DNA from: Bacteroidales bacterium | Lineage (GTDB): Bacteria > Bacteroidota > Bacteroidia > Bacteroidales > VadinHA17 | Assembly (NCBI GenBank): GCA_003518245.1 | Contig: DOZA01000342.1 | Coordinates: 1 to 5,627, forward strand | Reading direction: 5' to 3' | Length of the DNA stretch: 5,627 nt | Part shown: one piece after another, positions 1 to 5,627 of the stretch | How the letters are laid out: every line of letters begins with the position of its first letter | Position numbering within the stretch: the stretch's first letter is position 1 | Notes under the pieces: model-generated | What the model was told of the DNA's origin: nothing | The model's input: the letters and a program-made list of their open reading frames with translations, nothing else | Databases searched by the model: none | Position numbers and translations under genes: made by a program

Positions 1-2031
1 CACGATCATAACCTCAGTCTGTCAGGCTCATATAAGACCTTACCGTATCGTTTCTCTGCCGGATACACCGATCAGAGGGGCATACTTAAGAATACAGATA
101 TGCAAAGGCTTACAGGAGCACTAAGCCTGGATCCTACCTTCCTTGATGGTTCTTTGAAGGCAAACTTAAAACTAAAGGGTATGACAACCAATAATAACTT
201 CGGTGATGCCGGGGCTATTGGTTCAGCAGTTAACATGGATCCTACTCAGCCTATCTTTGATGGTAATGAAGCCAGTGACGGGTACTATCAGTGGAATAAT
301 TATGGTGCAAACCTGGGGACACCAAATCCGGTAGAACAGGCTATGGCGGTAGACAACAGATCAACGGTGAACAGGGTAATGGGTAACCTGATATTAAACT
401 ATAGAAACCCGCTGATCCCTGAGCTGGCTGCTAATCTGAATATAGCTACTGATTACTCTCAGGGTGAGGGATATAATAACCGACCGGTTACGTCACCATC
501 TGTATTAACCAGTCCTCTCTGGGGGCGGTTAAGTGATTATTCAGCTACCAATAAGAATAGTCTGCTTGACTTATACCTTAATTATAATAAAGAAATTGCA
601 CAGATAGAAAGCACTGTGGATGTTACTGCAGGTTATTCATGGCAGCATTTTCAGAGAGAAGGAGAGAACTATACAAGAGGGGTAATTGACAGTGAGCATC
701 CATACCAGATGACTGACAGTTCATCGTTCATAACCGAAAACTTCCTGGTATCGTTCTTCGGCAGGGCAAATTACTCATACAAGAGCAGGTACCTGCTTAC
801 GGCAACGGTACGCTTCGATGGCTCTTCACGTTTTGCCGAAGGTAATAAGTGGGGTGTATTCCCCTCTGCTGCCTTCGCATGGAGGATTAATGAAGAAGCA
901 TTCCTTAAAGATATAAGCGTAATAACTGATCTTAAGCTGAGGCTTGGATGGGGTATTACAGGTCAGCAGGATATAGGTAACGACTACCCCGCACAGGCCA
1001 CATATATTGTTGCATCACCCGGTTCATACTATCCCATAGGGGGTGAATATATACCAACACTAAGACCGAATGCATACGATCCTGATATTAAATGGGAAGA
1101 AACCACAACACTTAATGCAGGGATTGATTTTGGGTTTTACAGCAACAGGATCACAGGAGCGGTGGATGTATACTACAGGACAACTGACGACCTTCTGAAC
1201 ACGGTGGTAATACCCAGTGGGAGTAACTTCTCAAACACCCTGTTAACTAATGTGGGTAGTCTTGAAAATAAAGGACTTGAACTTACACTTAACCTTGTTC
1301 CAATATCACAGAAAGATATCTACCTTGGCGTGGGATTTAACTTTACATATAACGTCAATGAGATCACCAAACTGTTGATCACAGAAGATCCTGATTATAT
1401 AGGTATTCTGTATGGTGATGCATTCACAGGGCAGAAGCAGGTTACAAGAGTTGGATATCCTGCTTATTCATTCTTCCTTAACAAACAGATATATGATATT
1501 GATGGCAACCCGATAGAAGGACTTTATGAAGATCTTTCAGGTGAAGGAGGAGTGGTAAACGGCGATAATGATGATAAGTATATATATCATAATCCCGTTC
1601 CTGATTACCTTATGGGTCTGTCATTACGTTTCAACTATAAAAATTTTGATGCTCTTGCTTCATCACGTTTAAGCATTGGTAACTATGTTTATAACCAGGT
1701 TGCAGCAGGTGCCTCTTACGACCAGATGTACCAGATAGGGTACTGGAAAAACTTCCCTACCTATCTCAGTGAAACAAACTTTGTAAAACGACAGTTTACA
1801 AGCGACTATTTTGTTGAGAATGCCTCTTATTTTAAACTGGATAACCTGAGTGTTGGTTATACTGCAGAAAAACTGTTCGATCTTTTAGATGCAAGGTTTA
1901 GTATAACAGCTCAGAACCTGATCACCATAACTAAATATAATGGTATCGATCCTGAAGTACCCGGCGGCATAGATAATAACTTCTATCCAAGGCCACGAAC
2001 CATAATGTTTGGTATTAGTTTAACCTATTAG
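1..2031 (+). CDS. susC: SusC/RagA-family TonB-linked outer-membrane glycan transporter, C-terminal part (5' end outside window)
   Basis: The frame is open from base 1 to the TAG at 2029-2031, giving 676 residues. The ATG at base 100 is internal, because the family-typical stretch PYRFSAGYTDQRG (residues 15-27) lies upstream of it. Family members are about 1000 residues long, so the signal peptide, the carboxypeptidase-like N-terminal domain and most of the plug are missing. What remains is largely the 22-strand beta-barrel. SusC/RagA hallmarks include WGVFPSAAFAWRINEE (from residue 284), GQQDIG (from 321), WEETTTLNAGIDFGF (from 365), LENKGLEL, and the C-terminal PRPRTIMFGISLTY (663-676). The final aromatic residue is the usual outer-membrane assembly signal. 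The family imports oligosaccharides across the outer membrane with energy from TonB-ExbBD, in complex with SusD. The susD gene follows after 10 bases. The SRLSIGNYVYNQ segment resembles starch-type SusC proteins as I recall them, but substrate cannot be fixed from the barrel alone. No frameshift is seen. Confidence 0.95.
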   Translation, partial: HDHNLSLSGSYKTLPYRFSAGYTDQRGILKNTDMQRLTGALSLDPTFLDGSLKANLKLKGMTTNNNFGDAGAIGSAVNMDPTQPIFDGNEASDGYYQWNNYGANLGTPNPVEQAMAVDNRSTVNRVMGNLILNYRNPLIPELAANLNIATDYSQGEGYNNRPVTSPSVLTSPLWGRLSDYSATNKNSLLDLYLNYNKEIAQIESTVDVTAGYSWQHFQREGENYTRGVIDSEHPYQMTDSSSFITENFLVSFFGRANYSYKSRYLLTATVRFDGSSRFAEGNKWGVFPSAAFAWRINEEAFLKDISVITDLKLRLGWGITGQQDIGNDYPAQATYIVASPGSYYPIGGEYIPTLRPNAYDPDIKWEETTTLNAGIDFGFYSNRITGAVDVYYRTTDDLLNTVVIPSGSNFSNTLLTNVGSLENKGLELTLNLVPISQKDIYLGVGFNFTYNVNEITKLLITEDPDYIGILYGDAFTGQKQVTRVGYPAYSFFLNKQIYDIDGNPIEGLYEDLSGEGGVVNGDNDDKYIYHNPVPDYLMGLSLRFNYKNFDALASSRLSIGNYVYNQVAAGASYDQMYQIGYWKNFPTYLSETNFVKRQFTSDYFVENASYFKLDNLSVGYTAEKLFDLLDARFSITAQNLITITKYNGIDPEVPGGIDNNFYPRPRTIMFGISLTY

Positions 2032-2041
2032 TATTCGAAAA

Positions 2042-3658
2042 ATGAAGAAGAAAATTATAATACTGGGAATTATTCTTTCAGCACTGACCCTGGGCTCGTG
2101 CGTGAAAGATCTGGAAGTTACACCTAAAGACCCCGACCAGATACTGGCCGGCAACCTGGGTGATAAACCTGAATACATGAAACAGGTCCTTGGTAAGATA
2201 TATGCCAGTTTTATCATATCCGGACAGGGACCTAACGGTGGTGATGACATTGCCTCTTCCGACGGCAACTTTTTCACTACTATGCGTGCTCTCTGGAACC
2301 TGCAGGAGCTGCCTACTGATGAGGCAATATGTGCCTGGGGTGATGTTGGTATTGCCGACCTTAACACCCAGACATGGAGCCCTTCCAATCCATTTCTTAC
2401 AGCTCTCTTCCAGCGACTGAGCTTAAGTATTACCTATGCAAATGATTTTATTCAGCTGACAAGTGATAATACTGATGCCGACGTACAACGCTATAATGCC
2501 GAAGCTCGTTTTCTCAGGTCACTGGCATATTACTGGGCTATAGATTTATTCGGTCAGTTTCCGTTTACTACTGATGAAGACGGTGTGGGTAAATTCTTCC
2601 CCGAGATAAAATCAAGACAGTTTATATTTAACTATATTGAATCTGAATTGATAGAGATAATCCCTCTCCTTGGAGAACCAGGATATTCATACCCACAGGC
2701 TGACAAGGGCGCGGCATGGATGTTGCTGGCCCGGCTATACCTTAATGCTGAAGTATATACCGGCACAGCAAGATGGAGCGATTGTAAAGACTATTGTGAC
2801 CTGGTAATAGGCAGCGGATATTCACTTGCTACTGATTACAGGCAGAATTTCAGTGCTGACAATGATGGTTATCATAACCCTGAGATGATCTTTGCATGGG
2901 AGCAGGATGGTGTAAATACACAGGGGTATGTTGGGACTACCTTTATTATTGAATCAAGCAGCGATGCTGTTTATATAAGGGCCGAGGACTATCATGGTCT
3001 TACAGAAAATACCAACTGGAATGGTAACAGGGCAAGAATACAGTTTCTTGACCTGATGATAGATACCCTGGCAACCTACGGGGGCCCAATCGATCCGACA
3101 GATCTTGAATTTTCAGCCTGCACTGATAACAGGGTATTCCTGAAAAGGAAGAAAGCACTTAATATACCTAGTGCATCATCCAGTGGCGACTATGGTGTTG
3201 GTGTTTATAAGTTTACTGCAAGGAACACGGATGGTTCACAGCCGGTTAATTATAATCCTGCATTTGTATGTACAGACTACCCGGTTTTCAGACTGGCCGA
3301 TGCATATATGATGAGAGCAGAAGCGCTACACAACCTTGGCGATGATGAGGCTGCAGTGCTTGATATCAATAAAATAAGGGAGCGCGCCTATGGAGATACC
3401 AGCGGTAATATTACCGCTGATGATATTACTGATGACTTCCTTATGCGGGAACGCGGGCGTGAATTTTATTATGAAGGACTACGCCGTACTGACCTGATAC
3501 GTTTTGGTCAGTTTACCAGCGGCAGCTACATATGGCAGTGGAAAGGTGGAGTATATGAAGGCACCGCCACAAGCAGCCACCTGGATCTGTATCCTATACC
3601 TGCCGATGAGGTATCAGCAAATCCAAATTATAACGGACAGAACAATCCAGGTTATTAA
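2042..3658 (+). CDS. susD: SusD/RagB-family surface glycan-binding lipoprotein, probably alpha-glucan type
   Basis: This complete protein of 538 residues is close to the length of the prototype SusD. The N-terminus MKKK, a hydrophobic stretch and the lipobox LGSC give a lipoprotein signal with lipid-modified Cys20. V-K-D-L-E follows, an acidic context compatible with surface export. SusD-family signatures include ELPTDEAICAW (89-99), TWSPSN (111-116), AEARFLRSLAYYWAIDLFG (153-171), RLYLNAEVYTG (231-241), FRLADAYMMRAEAL (416-429), the motif REFYYEGLRRTDLIRFG (473-489) and a C-terminal YPIP (517-520). The fold is a helical TPR scaffold that docks as a lid on SusC. From memory of B. thetaiotaomicron SusD, the starch-contacting residues R81, W98, Y296 and W320 correspond to R82, W99, Y296 and W326 here, whereas W96 and N101 are C97 and V102. 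This supports, without proving, an alpha-glucan ligand. The start lies 10 bases after susC stops and is preceded by A-rich sequence rather than a Shine-Dalgarno. Confidence 0.96.
   Translation: MKKKIIILGIILSALTLGSCVKDLEVTPKDPDQILAGNLGDKPEYMKQVLGKIYASFIISGQGPNGGDDIASSDGNFFTTMRALWNLQELPTDEAICAWGDVGIADLNTQTWSPSNPFLTALFQRLSLSITYANDFIQLTSDNTDADVQRYNAEARFLRSLAYYWAIDLFGQFPFTTDEDGVGKFFPEIKSRQFIFNYIESELIEIIPLLGEPGYSYPQADKGAAWMLLARLYLNAEVYTGTARWSDCKDYCDLVIGSGYSLATDYRQNFSADNDGYHNPEMIFAWEQDGVNTQGYVGTTFIIESSSDAVYIRAEDYHGLTENTNWNGNRARIQFLDLMIDTLATYGGPIDPTDLEFSACTDNRVFLKRKKALNIPSASSSGDYGVGVYKFTARNTDGSQPVNYNPAFVCTDYPVFRLADAYMMRAEALHNLGDDEAAVLDINKIRERAYGDTSGNITADDITDDFLMRERGREFYYEGLRRTDLIRFGQFTSGSYIWQWKGGVYEGTATSSHLDLYPIPADEVSANPNYNGQNNPGY
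3400..3419. repeat. Perfect 20-base palindrome inside susD
   Basis: The half-site CAGCGGTAAT (3400-3409) is followed directly by its exact reverse complement (3410-3419). As RNA it could form a stem of 7-8 base pairs closed by a 4-6 base A/U loop. It encodes part of the loop just before the REFYYEG motif of SusD (codons 453-460). No U-tract follows, so it is not an intrinsic terminator. Function is unknown and chance is possible. Confidence 0.6.
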
Positions 3659-3680
3659 CCTATAAAAATAATTAATGATG
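3659..3680 (+). promoter_or_regulatory. susD-susE junction: A/T-rich translation start region with two consecutive ATGs
   Basis: The 16-base gap is almost entirely A and T apart from its first two bases, and has no GGAGG-like ribosome binding site. It leads into ATGATG at 3675-3680. A/T-rich leaders without Shine-Dalgarno sequences are typical of Bacteroidota. The gap is too short for a Bacteroidota -33/-7 promoter of its own, so expression of susE should depend on transcription from upstream. Confidence 0.5.
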
Positions 3681-4703
3681 AAAAAGAAATTATATACATT
3701 ATTAGCGATCATAGGGTTGATAGCATTCTTTACCGGCTGCGAAAAAGACGGAGAGAGGATTGTTATGCTGGAAAACCCTGTTGCGCCTTCTATAGTATCA
3801 ATGCCTGACATGACGCTTATAAGATCACAGGCTAATGATACGATCGAATTTATCGGAACACCCGTTAATCCTGGCTTCACAGCTTCAGCAAGCTATTCCC
3901 TTGAAGCATGTGCCGCCGGGACAAACTTTGCTAACGTTACTCATATATGGCAGGGGACTGATGTTACCTCCATAAAAATTACTATTGGTGAAGTAAACGG
4001 TGCCCTGAAAAGGGATTTTCCTGCCGACCAGGTATCTGAGATAGATTTCCGGATCAAGGCAGTACTGGTGGTGGATGCTGGCACCGGCGCCCCCGGTACA
4101 AGCACCGATCCTTTTGCATACTTCTCTAACCCGGTTACTGCTGACGTTACTGTCTATGGACTGCCAAGACTTGACCTGTTGAATTCAGGCAAGGAACAGA
4201 AAGTTGAATCGGCTCTTGGTGATGGTGTTTATACAGGTATCGTCAAACTCGATCCTGCCAGCCCTTTCACCCTGTCTGATCCTGACAGCGGTACTCAATA
4301 TGGTGGCACAGCAGGTGTACTCTCAGTAGCCGGACCGGCTATAGTGCCTCCGGCAGAAGGTTATCACGTCTTTGATGTCAGTGTGCCGGATCTTACATAT
4401 TCGTTCGAGGCAAGAATGATAGGCCTCGTTGGCTCTGCCACACCAAACGAATGGGACTCACCTGACCAGAAGATGGATTATGATCAGTCATCAGGAACAT
4501 GGTCAATAACCATCGACCTTGTCGTCGGTGAGATAAAGTTCAGATTAAACGATGGCTGGGCATGGAACCTTGGCGGTACTACCGATAATCTTGTACACAA
4601 TGGGGATAACCTCCAGATAAGCGTAGCAGGTAATTATACAATTACCCTTAATATTACTGACTTTGAAGGAGAAAGAGCTACATGCACTATTGTTCAGAAC
4701 TAA
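3675..4703 (+). CDS. susE: SusE-like outer-membrane lipoprotein with SusE domain and two SusE/F-type carbohydrate-binding modules
   Basis: This complete protein of 342 residues is somewhat shorter than the roughly 390 of the prototype SusE. A K-rich start and hydrophobic segment end in the lipobox FTGC, giving lipid-modified Cys22 followed by E-K-D-G-E. Residues about 35-161 form the SusE N-terminal Ig-like domain, recognisable by TLIRSQANDTIEFIGTP, YSLEACAAGTNF and DFRIKAVLVV. Residues about 163-245 look like a first SusE/F binding module (GVYTGIVKL, SDPDSGTQYGG, PPAEGYHVFDVSVPDLTYSF). The strand that usually carries a tryptophan near PGDYxxW is eroded there. Residues 246-342 form a complete second module (GLVGSATPNEWDSPDQKMDYD, GEIKFRLNDGWAWNLGG), with W260, W295 and W297 as candidate sugar-stacking residues. 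Family members sit on the cell surface and hold polysaccharide close to the SusCD importer; they have no enzymatic activity. Two adjacent ATGs (3675 and 3678) both fit. The sequence does not choose between them, and the difference is one residue. Confidence 0.88.
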   Translation: MMKKKLYTLLAIIGLIAFFTGCEKDGERIVMLENPVAPSIVSMPDMTLIRSQANDTIEFIGTPVNPGFTASASYSLEACAAGTNFANVTHIWQGTDVTSIKITIGEVNGALKRDFPADQVSEIDFRIKAVLVVDAGTGAPGTSTDPFAYFSNPVTADVTVYGLPRLDLLNSGKEQKVESALGDGVYTGIVKLDPASPFTLSDPDSGTQYGGTAGVLSVAGPAIVPPAEGYHVFDVSVPDLTYSFEARMIGLVGSATPNEWDSPDQKMDYDQSSGTWSITIDLVVGEIKFRLNDGWAWNLGGTTDNLVHNGDNLQISVAGNYTITLNITDFEGERATCTIVQN

Positions 4704-4720
4704 TCTTAAAATTTAAGCAG
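4704..4720 (+). other. susE to SusF-like gene junction
   Basis: This 17-base spacer contains a perfect inverted repeat, CTTAAA-A-TTTAAG (4705-4717), ending 3 bases before the ATG at 4721. It is very A/T-rich and the centre is one base, so it would be a weak RNA hairpin. There is no convincing Shine-Dalgarno. It is best read as a simple intra-operon spacer. Confidence 0.4.
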
Positions 4721-5627
4721 ATGAAAAATACATTCATATATAAATCTATAATTGCACTGGCTATAATGCTTGCAGTTATAGTTGCATGTACAGAGAAAAC
4801 AGCCGAAATAAGACTTGATCCCAAGCTTACTACATCTGAAGTTCTTGATATAACATCAAGCCAGGCAACAGTTGTTGCTTTTGTTGTGGCTGAAGGTTCA
4901 GGTTTTATTGAGAGAGGCATTTGCTATGACAAGGAAACGGAGCCTACTTTTCATGATGGCAGGGCAATATTTGAAGGCGATATAGAAGGTGCAACCTTTT
5001 CTATTATAATAACAGGGCTGGATTTTGCAACCAAGTATTATGCAAGAGCCTATGCAGTAAGCGACAATGGTACTGCTTACGGTGATGAGATAACTTTTAC
5101 CACCCTTCCCGTAGTGCCCACGGTTACTACTGCTGATATTACCGAAGTATCCTATACCACCGCAACAGGTGGAGGGGAAGTAACAGCTACCGGTGGTGCT
5201 GATGTTACTGCTCGTGGTTTATGCTATGCAATAACACCTAATCCTACAATAGAAAACTCAACAACATCTGATGGTGATGGCCTGGGTGCTTTTACAAGCT
5301 CACTGACAAATCTTGACGATGGAACAGAATATTTCGTGCGTGCCTATGCCACAAGCAGTGCAGGTACAGGGTACGGGCCTGAAGTATCATTTATCACCTC
5401 GGTACCGCTGAACCGTACATGGAACATTCCCGGCGACTATGTTGAAGCAAGCTACCCGGGATCAGGACTTTTAAACTGGAGCCCCGAAAATTCACCACAG
5501 GTGAAGAGTGGCCTCTCTGCCCCGGATAACCTGGAAGGATATGTATATATGGCCAATACTGCCAACCACTGGAAGTTCGCCACACAGCCTAACTGGGACG
5601 GACCAAACTACGGTGATGGCGGGTCAG
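4721..5627 (+). CDS. SusE/F-like surface lipoprotein with tandem FN3-like repeats and a carbohydrate-binding module (3' end outside window)
   Basis: The frame opens at ATG 4721, 17 bases after the previous stop, and runs without a stop to the window end, giving 302 complete codons. The N-terminus MKNTFIYKS followed by a hydrophobic run and the lipobox IVAC gives lipid-modified Cys23, then T-E-K-T-A-E. Residues 34-128 and 133-226 are two tandem fibronectin-III-like repeats of a kind common in Bacteroidota surface proteins. They share RG(I/L)CY, a Pro-Thr after a short loop, and YYARAYA/YFVRAYA before a YGxE strand. From about residue 232 a SusE/F-type binding module starts: WNIPGDY (234-240), LLNWSPENSPQV (250-261), GYVYM (273-277), HWKFATQPNWDGPNYGDGG (283-301). 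W253, W284 and W292 are candidate sugar contacts. By position and module type it corresponds to SusF, but FN3-like repeats stand where SusF has one Ig-like domain, so I leave the symbol empty. Further modules may follow beyond the edge. Likely role: holding glucan at the cell surface. Confidence 0.85.
   Translation, partial: MKNTFIYKSIIALAIMLAVIVACTEKTAEIRLDPKLTTSEVLDITSSQATVVAFVVAEGSGFIERGICYDKETEPTFHDGRAIFEGDIEGATFSIIITGLDFATKYYARAYAVSDNGTAYGDEITFTTLPVVPTVTTADITEVSYTTATGGGEVTATGGADVTARGLCYAITPNPTIENSTTSDGDGLGAFTSSLTNLDDGTEYFVRAYATSSAGTGYGPEVSFITSVPLNRTWNIPGDYVEASYPGSGLLNWSPENSPQVKSGLSAPDNLEGYVYMANTANHWKFATQPNWDGPNYGDGGS
4820..5398 (+). repeat. Two tandem FN3-like protein repeats within the SusF-like gene
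   Basis: Repeat one covers codons 34-128 (4820-5104) and repeat two covers codons 133-226 (5117-5398), about 95 residues each. Aligned landmarks are RGICY/RGLCY, EPT/NPT, ITGLDFATKYYARAYA against LTNLDDGTEYFVRAYA, and AYGDEITFTT against GYGPEVSFIT. One cysteine (C68 and C168) occupies the same position in both. The copies differ widely at nucleotide level, so this is an old domain duplication rather than a recent DNA repeat. The repeats probably act as a rigid spacer lifting the binding module away from the membrane anchor, which is an inference from architecture. Confidence 0.85.

Noticed and set aside
100..102. ATG at base 100 as the true start of the first gene
   Set aside because: The frame is open to base 1 and encodes conserved SusC barrel sequence upstream. 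There is no signal peptide after this ATG, so it is an internal methionine.
2020..2388. Minus-strand open frame of 122 codons antisense to the start of susD
   Set aside because: It overlaps the strongly recognisable N-terminal part of SusD, spans the susC-susD junction, and its translation resembles no known family; it is a shadow frame.
2190..2420. Plus-strand 76-codon frame inside susD
   Set aside because: It is out of frame with SusD and lies entirely under conserved SusD sequence.
3614..3880. Minus-strand 88-codon frame across the susD-susE junction
   Set aside because: It is antisense to the SusD C-terminus and to the SusE signal peptide. Its hydrophobic tail is just the complement of A/T-rich DNA.
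4327..4341. Inverted repeat TAGCCGG-A-CCGGCTA inside the susE-like gene
   Set aside because: It is a short 7-base arm in GC-richer coding sequence with a one-base centre and no U-tract; coincidence is likely.
4705..4717. Inverted repeat between susE and the next gene as a possible terminator
   Set aside because: The arms are only A/T-rich six-mers with a one-base centre, there is no following U-tract, and the next gene's start codon is three bases away.
4687..4920. Minus-strand 77-codon frame over the start of the SusF-like gene
   Set aside because: It is antisense to a clear lipoprotein signal and the first FN3-like repeat, and has no recognisable features.
5394..5585. Minus-strand 63-codon frame near the right edge
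   Set aside because: It is antisense to the conserved binding module of the SusF-like protein, with no family resemblance.

Overview
The window is one contiguous, plus-strand slice of a starch-utilisation-system (Sus-like) operon from a member of the Bacteroidota, probably a Bacteroidales-type organism. The evidence is the adjacent SusC/SusD pair, three consecutive lipoproteins with Bacteroidota-style acidic residues after the lipid-modified cysteine, A/T-rich start regions without Shine-Dalgarno sequences, and a moderate GC content with frequent ATA (Ile) and AGA/AGG (Arg) codons. I cannot name a genus.

Layout: 1-2031 is the C-terminal two thirds of a SusC-family TonB-dependent outer-membrane transporter, cut by the left window edge. 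2042-3658 is a complete SusD-family surface glycan-binding lipoprotein. 3675-4703 is a complete SusE-like lipoprotein with an N-terminal SusE domain and two SusE/F-type carbohydrate-binding modules, the first apparently degenerate. 4721-5627 is the start of a second SusE/F-like lipoprotein, cut by the right edge, with two tandem fibronectin-III-like repeats followed by the beginning of a SusE/F-type carbohydrate-binding module. The gaps are 10, 16 and 17 bases, so the four genes are almost certainly co-transcribed. No stretch over 300 bases lacks a gene, and there is no RNA gene, mobile element or CRISPR array.

How they work together: SusD caps the extracellular face of the SusC barrel and delivers oligosaccharides to it. 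SusC imports them using TonB energy. The SusE/F-like lipoproteins hold polysaccharide at the cell surface. The SusD protein aligns, by recollection of the Bacteroides thetaiotaomicron prototype, through several of its starch-contacting positions, and the operon order is susC-D-E-F. An alpha-glucan (starch, glycogen or pullulan-like) substrate is therefore the best guess. No glycoside hydrolase or regulator is visible to confirm it.

I do not see a previously undescribed system. The most unusual points are the mosaic SusF-like protein with FN3 repeats in front of its binding module, the decayed first binding module of the SusE-like protein, the partly altered starch-binding arc of SusD, and a perfect 20-base palindrome inside the susD gene.
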